Shown: one piece after another, positions 16,287-24,082 of the stretch
Layout: each line of letters begins with the position of its first letter
Position numbering within the stretch: the first letter of the stretch is position 1
Assembly: GCA_964393525.1 (NCBI GenBank)
Contig: CAYMTV010000003.1
Span: forward strand, 1 to 64,000
Source: CAYMTV01 sp964393525
GTDB lineage: Bacteria > Patescibacteriota > Microgenomatia > Daviesbacterales > UBA10151
Reading direction: 5' to 3'
DNA length: 64,000 nucleotides
Position numbers and translations under genes: made by a program
The notes under the pieces: model-generated
Told to the model about the DNA's origin: nothing
Databases searched by the model: none
Seen by the model: only the letters and a program-made list of their open reading frames with translations

Positions 16287-18059
16287 CTAACTGCCGGTAT
16301 CCTGTCCGGGGTTTTCTGTTCCTGGATTTTCCGTACCGTCGAACGAATTATCAGGTGGTGCTTCAGCTGGACCTGCAGGACCTGCTGGTTTGTCTCCGAC
16401 ATCCGGTGGGCTTTCTACGGAGCTTGAGATATTTCCATCACTGTCTCTGGTAACAGTAATCTGCCTTCCATCAGGGGTTTTACCTTTTACAGTAACGCTT
16501 CCATCAGGATTTGCAGTTTGTTCTCCAATTACACTGCCATTAAGAGATAAGGTTGCCTGTCCGGTATTGGGATCATAGGAGAATTCAAGCTTTGAGCCAT
16601 CGCTTAATGTTGAACTTATATTTGTACTTTGGGTCTGTTGAGCAGCTTCTAATTGACCACGAGCAGTGGCTGCTCTTTGTTCAGCTGCCTGAAGGTCTTT
16701 TTGGGCCTGTTCTCTAACTTCAGGAGGGATGTTGTTTGCATATGCGCTTTGTGCCCTATCATAAGCTTGTTGTAAATCAGCCATAGCAGCGTTGTAATTT
16801 GCTTGTGCGGTTGTAACAGAGGTATTCGCAGAAGGTCCGGGTGCAGGCGGCGGCGGTTGGTTTAATGCGGATTGAGGACCAGGACGGCCTCCTAAAGTTG
16901 TCACTGCGTTCCCCGTTATGGTTGTTTGTTGGCCAGAAGGAGGTAGTCCTGCTGGCGGTTGTACTGGTTGTCCCTGTGATCCAGCAGGGGCAGTTTCTTG
17001 GGCAACTGCAGCTGGATTTATCTTTCCACCCCCGTCAGCACCCACAACCTGGGGGTTTTCAGGTGTTCCGACCGATCTTTCTGTTCCGGGGATCGGTTGG
17101 CCTTGCGCATCCGTTTGGAATGCTGTAGCAGTGGTAACTGTTTCTCCTTTATGAGGCCCTTCCTCTGGAGACCATTCAGAAACAGTTACTTGTACACCAC
17201 CTACCCTATTGCCGTTTTCATCGTAAACTCCATAATCATAGACCGTTGATCTTCCATCCAGCCCTGGAGTTTGTTTCTCCTCCTTCACTGTATTTGCAGC
17301 ATAAACAATGAACTGGTTTTTCAGAAAAGCTTTTACTTTCTCTGCAAATGATCTTTTATTAGCTGTTTGTTTTGGAAGAGTACCCGAATAATTAAAATTT
17401 CGATTATATGTAAAAGCCTTTTTGCCCTCATCCCCAAATTTATAATCTACCTGCTCTCTGCCGGCTAAGGCCAAAGATAAACTTTTTAAATATTTCTCAA
17501 ATCGAACCCCTGTTGTCTTTTCACCATTGGATTTTTTGGCGGTGTTGTAAGCCAAAAGATCAGCATCGGCCAATTCTTTAAGTTTTAGAAAATGATCATA
17601 TAATTTCCGCCGGTCGACTTTGCCTTGAATTTGAGTTTGGATAATAATTGCATTAGCTTTGCCTACTGCTGCCAAAAGCCTCATTTTTTTGGTTTCTTCT
17701 GATGAGGGGTCTTTATCATATTCAATTTTAAGAGCCGTGTTGGCTAGTGCAGATGCATAAGCAGTAACAGGCCCGGCTTCTATGAAATCAACCTCTCTTT
17801 TATCGCTAAAAGCCTTGGCATAATATCTATTGGCTTCAGTCACAGCTTTATCTGCCCGGACAGTAATATCTGCTATGAACTCACAATCTCTGGTTTGAAG
17901 CTGTTTATTATTTTTAATCCCCGTCTCGCAATTTATTGTTCCTTTGTAGGGAGTAGCTGTGCCCTGAAATTTTATCGGTCTGAAACCGCCTACAAAAACT
18001 AAACCGAAGAGCACAACTATGATAACAGGCAGATACATAAATTTGGAGGCTGATTTCAT
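16287..18059 (-). CDS. Large secreted or anchored protein, low-complexity C-terminal half
   Basis: 590 residues, function unknown. An N-terminal membrane segment (about residues 8-26) would export or anchor it. Residues 35-240 look like a helical domain with a Cys pair near 44 and 59. The rest is rich in Pro, Gln, Gly and Thr with a probable coiled coil near 425-475 and a repeat-like beta segment (DGSVTVKGKTPDGRQITV). The acidic, Gly/Pro-rich tail ends at the base of dnaJ, whose gene is convergent four bases away. A surface or appendage role is inference. Confidence 0.75.
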   Translation of the reverse strand: MKSASKFMYLPVIIVVLFGLVFVGGFRPIKFQGTATPYKGTINCETGIKNNKQLQTRDCEFIADITVRADKAVTEANRYYAKAFSDKREVDFIEAGPVTAYASALANTALKIEYDKDPSSEETKKMRLLAAVGKANAIIIQTQIQGKVDRRKLYDHFLKLKELADADLLAYNTAKKSNGEKTTGVRFEKYLKSLSLALAGREQVDYKFGDEGKKAFTYNRNFNYSGTLPKQTANKRSFAEKVKAFLKNQFIVYAANTVKEEKQTPGLDGRSTVYDYGVYDENGNRVGGVQVTVSEWSPEEGPHKGETVTTATAFQTDAQGQPIPGTERSVGTPENPQVVGADGGGKINPAAVAQETAPAGSQGQPVQPPAGLPPSGQQTTITGNAVTTLGGRPGPQSALNQPPPPAPGPSANTSVTTAQANYNAAMADLQQAYDRAQSAYANNIPPEVREQAQKDLQAAEQRAATARGQLEAAQQTQSTNISSTLSDGSKLEFSYDPNTGQATLSLNGSVIGEQTANPDGSVTVKGKTPDGRQITVTRDSDGNISSSVESPPDVGDKPAGPAGPAEAPPDNSFDGTENPGTENPGQDTGS

Positions 18060-18079
18060 TTTCAGTCTTTGCGCTGACC

Positions 18080-18117
18080 CTTGTCAAATTGACAACCTAA
18101 TTAGACAGATCCGCAAG
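18080..18117. repeat. CTTGtC...GCAAG intergenic element
   Basis: Begins CTTGTCAA and ends GCAAG, with an inner palindrome TTGTCAAATTGACAA. This is the weakest of four intergenic copies (see 38743, 41264 and 63186). It lies between the two secreted-protein genes. Confidence 0.4.
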
Positions 18118-18135
18118 CTCTTACCTCAAGCTGCC

Positions 18136-19200
18136 TCAAGCAAAACCCCTTCTAAGTTCAGCCATATTTATAAAAGCCTGAGTGATTATGGGAGTCACTT
18201 TGCCTGAAGAATCCTTAGATGCTTTAACCAGTGCAGCAGCTTCATATTCTGGGTATAACTGGTCTCTTGTTGTCCAAGCTTCTATTGGCAGTTGAAATTT
18301 GTCAGCATAGTTCCAGTGATGAATACTAATAATTTTTAGAGCTGACGGTACTCTGCCTGAGGTCCAGAACCTTTTTAGCGCTTGCGTTACTGCTTCATCC
18401 GAAAATCTATCGTTCCTTGACCTGTGGATACCCGATTCAGTAACGATTGTCGGTAGAGTGAATCCAAGTATCCTTTCAAAATCTTTATTTCTTTGAATTG
18501 CTCGTTCCCAGACTTTGTCTATAGGTTCCCCTGGATTCATTAAATAAAGGTGTTCTGATCTAATAGTATTTGCCTCAAGCCATTCTCGGTCAGCGTATCT
18601 TCGAACAGCTTCATACATCGCTTTAGCATATTCGATATCATCTCTGTCTGGTTTCTTGGCATATTGAGCCAGTGGCGGCCAGAGTGCAATTCCACCTCTA
18701 TCGGCAATAAATCTTGCACCAGCCACAAATCTTTTTATTGCTCTTTCGGGATCTAAAGGTTTTTCACCTGTTTCCTTTAAAAGATTTGGTTCGTTTAAGA
18801 ATTGAACAACAAATCCTTTTCTGATTCCGGCTGCATGTATATTGCTTATCAAATCTTCCATACCGGTCTGATTCCACTGATTATCTGGGGTGAAGTGTCT
18901 AAAAATTATCGGTACAGATCTTACTGTTTCTATCAGTTCGGCAGAAGGGTCAATTGTTAAAACACTACTTGGAGCCAGTGTTTTGAAGTGCTCGGCAGCC
19001 CAGTGAGTATTATGACTTCTCCCGGGCGCATCATGTACACCCAGAATTTCTGCTACTGTCCGTTCTTTATTCATTACAGCAGGAGAGGAAGAAGTAGAAG
19101 TAGTTTTTGCAAAAGCCTCCAATGGTTTTAGAGGTAAAGATATAGCAGTGAGTGTTGTAGCAATGGAAAGTTTTATTAACTCTCTTCTAAGTTTTTCCAT
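18136..19200 (-). CDS. Secreted glycoside-hydrolase-like protein (TIM-barrel type)
   Basis: 354 residues with an N-terminal export signal: two arginines (LRRELIK), a hydrophobic stretch and a small-residue cleavage region near AFAKT; the twin arginine could indicate Tat export. FLNEPN places E137 as a possible acid/base and TIVTESGIH places E255 as a possible nucleophile, the layout of clan GH-A retaining enzymes. The family and substrate are not assigned. It would act outside the membrane. The stop is followed by an intergenic repeat and the second secreted-protein gene on the same strand. Confidence 0.65.
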   Translation of the reverse strand: MEKLRRELIKLSIATTLTAISLPLKPLEAFAKTTSTSSSPAVMNKERTVAEILGVHDAPGRSHNTHWAAEHFKTLAPSSVLTIDPSAELIETVRSVPIIFRHFTPDNQWNQTGMEDLISNIHAAGIRKGFVVQFLNEPNLLKETGEKPLDPERAIKRFVAGARFIADRGGIALWPPLAQYAKKPDRDDIEYAKAMYEAVRRYADREWLEANTIRSEHLYLMNPGEPIDKVWERAIQRNKDFERILGFTLPTIVTESGIHRSRNDRFSDEAVTQALKRFWTSGRVPSALKIISIHHWNYADKFQLPIEAWTTRDQLYPEYEAAALVKASKDSSGKVTPIITQAFINMAELRRGFA

Positions 19201-19248
19201 GGCCTAGCAAGCATAGTAAAATATTTATCTATTTTTCAATTGCTCAAC

Positions 19249-19277
19249 TTGACTTAAGATAGCCATGAGACTACAAT
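19249..19277 (+). promoter_or_regulatory. Promoter of the nusA operon
   Basis: TTGACT at 19249-19254, a 17-base spacer and TACAAT at 19272-19277. A transcript would start near 19284 and carry a leader of about 50 bases. Confidence 0.6.
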
Positions 19278-19304
19278 ATGTTCAGTTTTAGAAGAAAGGA
19301 TAGA

Positions 19305-19330
19305 GGTGGGCTTGTCCCACCAATTTTTTT
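19305..19330 (+). terminator. Candidate attenuator in the nusA leader
   Basis: Perfect stem GGTGGG / CCCACC with loop CTTGT, then AA and seven T residues. It stands between the nusA promoter and the GTG start at 19334, with the T-tract where a Shine-Dalgarno sequence would be. It looks like an intrinsic terminator that must be read through to express nusA. Confidence 0.65.
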
Positions 19331-19333
19331 ATA

Positions 19334-20623
19334 GTGGCTATTCAAGCTCGTACAGAATTTGCAGCAGCAATAAACCAGATCGCCTCCGAGAAGGGGGTTG
19401 AAACCAGCGTGATTATTGATGCTATAGAACAGGCAGCCCTGGCAGCTTACAGAAAAGATTTATCTTATAGAAACGAGCCTATCCCAGATGACTTTGAGGA
19501 GCTAAAAGCTAAAATTGATCCTGTCACAGGTGAGATAGGTATTTACCGGGGTGAGGAAAATATTACTCCTCCGGGTTTTGCCAGAATTGCTGCTCAAACT
19601 GCCAAACAGGTAATTGTTCAAAAACTGCACGAGGCGGAAAAAGGGGCAATCCATGAAGAATACGCCCAAAAGGTAGGGACAATTATCTCAGGCACTATCC
19701 AGCGCCAGGAGGGCAACACCTATTTTGTTGATTTGGGAAGGGCCGAAGGAGTGATGCCTCCTTCCGAGCAAACCCGAGATGAGTACTATGGTCAAAATCA
19801 GCGGATGAAGTTTTATATTAAAGAAATCCGAGAAGGCGGCAGAGGACCTGAAGTAATTGTCTCAAGAGCTGATCCAGGGCTTGTTAAAGGTCTTTTTGCA
19901 ATGGAAGTACCGGAAATTCAATCCGAAGCGGTTGAGATCAAAGAGATTGCCAGAGAAGCAGGTGGGAGAACCAAGGTTGCTGTTATTTCACATCAGGACG
20001 GAGTTGATCCTGTGGGTTCAATGGTTGGACAAAAAGGGGTAAGAGTGCAAGCAGTTATAAATGAGCTGGGTGAAGAAAAGATTGATATTATTTCTTACTC
20101 GGCTGATCCGGCAAGGTTTATTATTGCAGCGCTTTCTCCAGCTAAAGATTTAACAGTTGAATTAAATGAGGCAGAAAACGTAGCCAAAGTTAAAGCGCCC
20201 GAATCCCAACTGTCTTTGGCGATTGGTAAAGGCGGGCAAAATGTCAGGCTTGCTGCCAAATTAACCGGTTGGAAGATCGATATTGAAGGATTAGGTGAGG
20301 AAGTAGAAGGAGAGCCAGCACTGCCTGAGGGAACTAAAGATGCAGAAACACAAAGCGTAGACGCTAAGACGATTGAGGAAAAGATAGAACAAAAAGAAGA
20401 TACCCAAACTCCGGTGGATGATACGACTTTGCAAGCACAAGACACTTCGACAGGCTCAGTGCAGGATGACCAGCAAGCTGCGGCCAAGAAAGCCGAAGAT
20501 GAGGAAGTTGAAACTGCTCCTGCTAGTGATTTTGACAAAGTTGAAGAGGAAAAGTTAAAAAAAGAAGAGGCGCTTAAAAATCAGGAAGTAAAAGAAGAAA
20601 CTAGTGAGAAGCAAGAATCATGA
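19334..20623 (+). CDS. nusA: Transcription termination/antitermination protein NusA
   Basis: NusA binds RNA polymerase and nascent RNA. The N-terminal domain (residues 1-110), S1 domain (about 115-180) and tandem KH domains (GSMVGQKGVRVQAV, then SLAIGKGGQNVRLAA) are all present. A variable Glu/Lys-rich tail runs from about 330 to 429. GTG at 19334 is the only start giving the family N terminus. The tail contains an in-frame palindromic element read as DTSTGSVQ. It heads a run of genes with infB, the DHH protein, rpsO and pnp. Confidence 0.95.
   Translation: MAIQARTEFAAAINQIASEKGVETSVIIDAIEQAALAAYRKDLSYRNEPIPDDFEELKAKIDPVTGEIGIYRGEENITPPGFARIAAQTAKQVIVQKLHEAEKGAIHEEYAQKVGTIISGTIQRQEGNTYFVDLGRAEGVMPPSEQTRDEYYGQNQRMKFYIKEIREGGRGPEVIVSRADPGLVKGLFAMEVPEIQSEAVEIKEIAREAGGRTKVAVISHQDGVDPVGSMVGQKGVRVQAVINELGEEKIDIISYSADPARFIIAALSPAKDLTVELNEAENVAKVKAPESQLSLAIGKGGQNVRLAAKLTGWKIDIEGLGEEVEGEPALPEGTKDAETQSVDAKTIEEKIEQKEDTQTPVDDTTLQAQDTSTGSVQDDQQAAAKKAEDEEVETAPASDFDKVEEEKLKKEEALKNQEVKEETSEKQES
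20443..20461. repeat. GA-flanked palindromic element in nusA
   Basis: CACTTCGACAGGCTCAGTG; on the minus strand CACT-GA-GCCTGTC-GA-AGTG. The arms differ from TCCT/AGGA but remain complementary. It is read in frame in the acidic tail. Confidence 0.7.
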
Positions 20624-20632
20624 AAACACGCC

Positions 20633-20654
20633 CAATTCTGATAAATCAGAATTG
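20633..20654 (+). other. Hairpin between nusA and infB
   Basis: CAATTCTGAT, loop AA, ATCAGAATTG: a perfect 10-bp stem. No T-tract follows, so it is more likely a processing or stability element than a terminator. Confidence 0.5.
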
Positions 20655-20733
20655 CCAAGAATCAGGTTTAAAGAATATGCTTTTAACGCCTAAATTCTAA
20701 TTTCTAAATTCTCCCTAGGAAATTTATCAAAGT

Positions 20734-22230
20734 ATGGAAGAAACACGTCCACCTATTGTGACAATATTGGGTCATGTTGATCATGGCAAAACTACCCTAT
20801 TGGATTTCATTAGAAAATCGACTGTTGCAGCCCGCGAGCATGGAGGTATTACACAGCACATTGGAGCTTATCAAGTAGAGCATAACGGCAAAAAGGTTAC
20901 CTTCATCGATACTCCGGGCCATGCCGCCTTTGAAAAGATGCGCTCAAGAGGTGCTAAGGTAGCTGATATTGCAGTTTTGGTGGTAGCAATTGACGATGGG
21001 ATAATGCCCCAGACAGTTGAGGCGATCAAGCATATTCAAGAAGCCAAGGTACCGATGGTTGTTGCTGTAAATAAAATAGACCTTCCTGGAATAGAAAAAA
21101 ATGTCCAACTACAAAAAATCAACAAAAAGTTATCAGACCATAAGATCCAAGTTGAGCAATATGGTGGTGATGTGCCAATTGTCACTCTCTCTGCTAAGAT
21201 CGGTGAAGGTGTCGGGGATCTTTTGGAAAATATCATACTGGTTGCAGAAATAAATGAATTAAAGGGCGACCCAAACTTGCCCGCATCAGGAGTGGTAATT
21301 GAGGCTAATTTAGATAAATTTAAAGGTCCAATTGCTACTATTTTAGTTAGAAACGGGACTTTAAAAAAAGGTGATCAGGTAGTTTTGGGAGCTGTAACTG
21401 GAAAAATAAGAGGGATGTTTGATTATTTAGGTAAAGCTGTAGATCAAGCTGGGCCTTCTACTCCGGTTGAAGTTTTAGGGTTTGAAGGAGTACCAGCTGT
21501 GGGAGCTGCTTTAGGTGAGGAGGCAGCTGTTGCAGAAAAAAAGCAACAAGCACTCTCCTTGGTTGAAAAATTAAGACAAGGTCAAAAAACTGTTTTAAAT
21601 GTCATAGTTAAAGCTGATAAACAAGGATCCTTGGAGGCAATTGAAGATGCTTTACAAAAGTTTAATGAGGAAGGGCAGGAACATGTGAAGATAGTTTCCT
21701 CGGGTACTGGGGACATTACTGAGGGAGATATAAAATTGGCCTCATCGATTTCTGCAATTGTGATTGGGTTTAATAGCAAAATTGCTTCTCAAGCTTCTAA
21801 AATGGCTGAAACTGAGCATGTATTGGTAAGAACTTATAACATAATTTATGAATTAATAGATGAGATAGAAGATGTAGTCGAGGGGATGCTTAAGGTAGGG
21901 GCTTTGGAGGAAATCTTCGGCACAGCCCAGATTTTAGCAGAGTTTCCCTATGGCAAAAATGAGCGGATTGCAGGCTGCAGAGTTTTAGATGGCACTATCT
22001 CTAAAGGCCCTAAGATAAAAATTCTCAGAAGGGACCCTTCGGCCCGTTCGATGGACTCAGGGCAAGCAAGCTCACGGCAGGAGATTATTGGAGAAACCAA
22101 AATTAAAGCTTTGAAAAAAGCGAAGGAGGATGTGGTAAGGGTGGAAAAAGGTGATGAGTGCGGCATGATGTTTGACCCACAAATTGATTTTCAGGTTGGA
22201 GATATAATTCAAAGCTTCAGAACCCTCTAG
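20734..22230 (+). CDS. infB: Translation initiation factor IF-2 (short form)
   Basis: This GTPase positions fMet-tRNA on the 30S subunit. The P-loop GHVDHGKT is at residues 13-20, DTPGHAAF follows and NKIDLPG is in the expected place. Domains II, III and the C-terminal fMet-tRNA-binding domain are present. At 498 residues it lacks the long N-terminal extension and starts almost directly at the G domain. A 28-base palindromic element at 22035-22062 adds about 14 residues (around 434-447) in the last domain. Confidence 0.96.
   Translation: MEETRPPIVTILGHVDHGKTTLLDFIRKSTVAAREHGGITQHIGAYQVEHNGKKVTFIDTPGHAAFEKMRSRGAKVADIAVLVVAIDDGIMPQTVEAIKHIQEAKVPMVVAVNKIDLPGIEKNVQLQKINKKLSDHKIQVEQYGGDVPIVTLSAKIGEGVGDLLENIILVAEINELKGDPNLPASGVVIEANLDKFKGPIATILVRNGTLKKGDQVVLGAVTGKIRGMFDYLGKAVDQAGPSTPVEVLGFEGVPAVGAALGEEAAVAEKKQQALSLVEKLRQGQKTVLNVIVKADKQGSLEAIEDALQKFNEEGQEHVKIVSSGTGDITEGDIKLASSISAIVIGFNSKIASQASKMAETEHVLVRTYNIIYELIDEIEDVVEGMLKVGALEEIFGTAQILAEFPYGKNERIAGCRVLDGTISKGPKIKILRRDPSARSMDSGQASSRQEIIGETKIKALKKAKEDVVRVEKGDECGMMFDPQIDFQVGDIIQSFRTL
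22035..22062. repeat. GA-flanked palindromic element, long form, in infB
   Basis: Starts CCCTTCGGCC and ends GGACTCAGGG. On the minus strand the arms are CCCT/AGGG with GA opposite GA next to them. It is read in frame within the C-terminal domain of IF-2. Confidence 0.65.
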
Positions 22231-22263
22231 TAGCCGGAGCAAACTCTATGTATAGCTATAGGC

Positions 22264-22292
22264 TTGATATTGGAATCTAAATATTGTAAAAT
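22264..22292 (+). promoter_or_regulatory. Promoter upstream of the DHH-like gene
   Basis: TTGATA at 22264-22269, a 17-base spacer and TAAAAT at 22287-22292. Confidence 0.55.
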
Positions 22293-22308
22293 CCTCCACT
22301 ATTGTCAT

Positions 22309-22334
22309 TCTGGATCAAAGTGATACAATCCAGA
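22309..22334 (+). promoter_or_regulatory. Leader hairpin overlapping the Shine-Dalgarno sequence
   Basis: TCTGGAT at 22309-22315 can pair with ATCCAGA at 22328-22334. The second arm overlaps the Shine-Dalgarno sequence AGAGG (22332-22336), so the hairpin could limit translation of the gene at 22344. Confidence 0.4.
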
Positions 22335-22343
22335 GGTAATTTA

Positions 22344-23471
22344 ATGAAATACGACGTTCAACTTGCAGATTTAAAAAACCATTTAGCGCAGACGCAAAAT
22401 ATTTTGATAACTTTGCCTGCAGCGCTGTCTGTAGATAAACTTGCAGCATCCCTGGCTTTAATGCTTGGACTTAAAAAGGGCGGCAAAAAAGTTTCTATTG
22501 CAACAGAAGGCACTCCTTTAGTCGCTCATTCCAACCTTTTTGGGGTCGGTGAGGTTAAAGATAATATTTCAGCCTCTGGTGAAGATAACTACACAATTAT
22601 TTTGGAAGGGGTTGTGGAAGCCAACGGTCAGATCCCTACTTTGGAAAAACTGGACTGGTACCCGGAAGGCGCCAACTTAAATTTGGTTTTTCATCCAATG
22701 CCCGGCCAAAAATTTGAACCCAAAAATTTAACTACAAAAATCCAGGGAGGAAACGGAGAGGGGAACTTTGATTTAATTTTTGTTATTGGAGCTTCCAACT
22801 TAAATGAGCTTGGGTCTATACATTCTCAAAACCAGCAGGTTTTTAACTCTTATATAGTCAATATTGACAATACCGCCAATAATGGAAACTTTGGAAAAGT
22901 TAATGTAGTTGATACAACTGCCGGGTCTGTCTCGGAAATGGTAATTCAAATTATGCAAAGTTTGGGATTGCAACTTGATGAGGATATTGCCTCAAATATT
23001 GTTGCCGGAATTTATGAGGCAACTAATAATTTAACTTCTGCCAGACCGGATTCCTTTATAGCAATCGGTCAAGCCATGCAGGCAGGCGCAAAAATTCCGG
23101 CTACAGCTCAACCAGCACCGCAACCTCAGCAAACTGTTTCACCCGCGCCAACCCCTGTTTTTACCCAAGCTCCTTCCCAGCCTCAAGCAACTTTTCCTCA
23201 ACCGCAACCGCAAGTTTCTTTTCCTCAGTTTGATCAAACAGCTCAAAACCAGGGGTTTGATTTAAGTAAAGTTTTGGGTATGCCACCTCAAGCTCAGGAT
23301 CAGTTTGTTCAGCCTCCGGTTGCGAATACAAGCCCGGTAGGCACAACCCAGGTTTCAGCTGAGGAAAGACCACAAGGAGAATTTGCAACTTCAGCTTCAC
23401 CCGAATCACCTTCCCAGCCCTCACCTGACTGGTTAACCCCCAAAATCTTCAAAGGCGGATCGTTGGGATAA
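22344..23471 (+). CDS. Degenerate DHH-family phosphoesterase-like protein
   Basis: 375 residues. The overall pattern follows NrnA-like oligoribonuclease / phosphoesterases: an N-terminal Rossmann-like strand-helix, a VNIDNTANNGNFG segment at the place of the DHH motif, and a VVDTTAGSVSEMV segment after it. The catalytic signatures are missing: DHH reads DNT, and the N-terminal PDGDAIGS motif reads ALSVDKLAAS. Metal-dependent activity is therefore unlikely. The C-terminal third is rich in Pro, Gln and Ala. The ATG at 22344 has AGAGG upstream. nrnA genes often sit in the nusA-infB-rpsO neighbourhood, which supports the family call. Confidence 0.75.
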   Translation: MKYDVQLADLKNHLAQTQNILITLPAALSVDKLAASLALMLGLKKGGKKVSIATEGTPLVAHSNLFGVGEVKDNISASGEDNYTIILEGVVEANGQIPTLEKLDWYPEGANLNLVFHPMPGQKFEPKNLTTKIQGGNGEGNFDLIFVIGASNLNELGSIHSQNQQVFNSYIVNIDNTANNGNFGKVNVVDTTAGSVSEMVIQIMQSLGLQLDEDIASNIVAGIYEATNNLTSARPDSFIAIGQAMQAGAKIPATAQPAPQPQQTVSPAPTPVFTQAPSQPQATFPQPQPQVSFPQFDQTAQNQGFDLSKVLGMPPQAQDQFVQPPVANTSPVGTTQVSAEERPQGEFATSASPESPSQPSPDWLTPKIFKGGSLG

Positions 23472-23475
23472 TCCT

Positions 23476-23504
23476 TGCGCTTATCCGCAATTTCTGTTAG
23501 AATT
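23476..23504 (+). promoter_or_regulatory. Promoter of rpsO
   Basis: TTGCGC at 23476-23481, a 17-base spacer and TAGAAT at 23499-23504. An imperfect inverted repeat (GCAATTTCT / AGAATTTGC) covers the same stretch. Confidence 0.45.
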
Positions 23505-23572
23505 TGCGCATCAGGAATTACTTCTTTCCACCGAGGTCATTCCAAAAATTATGAAAGGATGGAAACTGGCGT

Positions 23573-23842
23573 ATGCCACTTGATCCAAAAATTAAACAGA
23601 AGATTATTGACGAATTTGCCACCCACAAAGGTGATACCGGTTCTCCTGAAGTCCAATCCGCACTTTTATCAGAGCAGATTAAAAATCTGACAGAGCACTT
23701 AAAACAGCATACCCATGATGTCCACTCAAGAAGAGGACTTTTGTCTATGGTTAATAAACGCAGAAGACTCCTGCAATACCTGCTTAAAAAAGACGCAGAT
23801 AGGTACAAAGCTCTTATTGAAAAGTTAGGACTTGCCAGATAA
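23573..23842 (+). CDS. rpsO: 30S ribosomal protein S15
   Basis: 89 residues, the normal length. The family signatures GDTGSPEVQ, LTEHLKQHTHDVHSRRGLL and RRRLLQYL are intact. S15 binds 16S rRNA early in 30S assembly. The ATG at 23573 gives the standard N terminus. The order rpsO-pnp with a structured spacer matches many bacteria. Confidence 0.98.
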   Translation: MPLDPKIKQKIIDEFATHKGDTGSPEVQSALLSEQIKNLTEHLKQHTHDVHSRRGLLSMVNKRRRLLQYLLKKDADRYKALIEKLGLAR

Positions 23843-23871
23843 ATCCGGATTTTAATTGTTTTTTTATAATC

Positions 23872-23991
23872 GCAGATTACATCTGCTCATTATCTTGCAG
23901 ATATAATCGCAAGATTAATCTTGCTTCTTGTATCTTTGCAAGATATAATCTGCAGGGTATAATGAGCGAACCTCTTATGCCTTCGGCATAA
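23872..23991 (+). repeat. Cluster of short palindromes between rpsO and pnp
   Basis: At least five palindromes lie in tandem: GCAGATTACATCTGC (23872), CTTGCAGATATAATCGCAAG (23894), GCAAGATTAATCTTGC (23909, perfect), GCAAGATATAATCTGC (23938) and TTATGCCTTCGGCATAA (23975). Three TATAAT hexamers occur here. Two have a -35-like partner: TTGCTT 17 bases before 23944 and TTGCAA 16 bases before 23958. The cluster may combine pnp promoters with RNA structure. Confidence 0.6.
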
Positions 23992-24005
23992 TGGCAAAAG
24001 TTTTT

Positions 24006-24072
24006 GGGGAGATTGGGAATTGTAAATTGATGAAAACCAAGGTTTTCCTCAGTTACCCAGTTTCCAATCCCC
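24006..24072 (+). promoter_or_regulatory. Structured pnp leader
   Basis: GGGGAGATTGGGAA (24006-24019) can pair with TTCCAATCCCC (24062-24072), enclosing a perfect inner hairpin GAAAACC-AA-GGTTTTC (24032-24047). The stem ends 10 bases before the pnp ATG. In E. coli the pnp leader hairpin is cut by RNase III and mediates autoregulation; a similar role here is inferred. Confidence 0.5.
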
Positions 24073-24082
24073 ACAATATTAA

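Noticed and set aside
23872..23991. CRISPR array between rpsO and pnp
   Set aside because: The palindromes are short, unequal and without uniform spacers; no cas genes are nearby apart from a generic Cas4-like nuclease 25 kb away.
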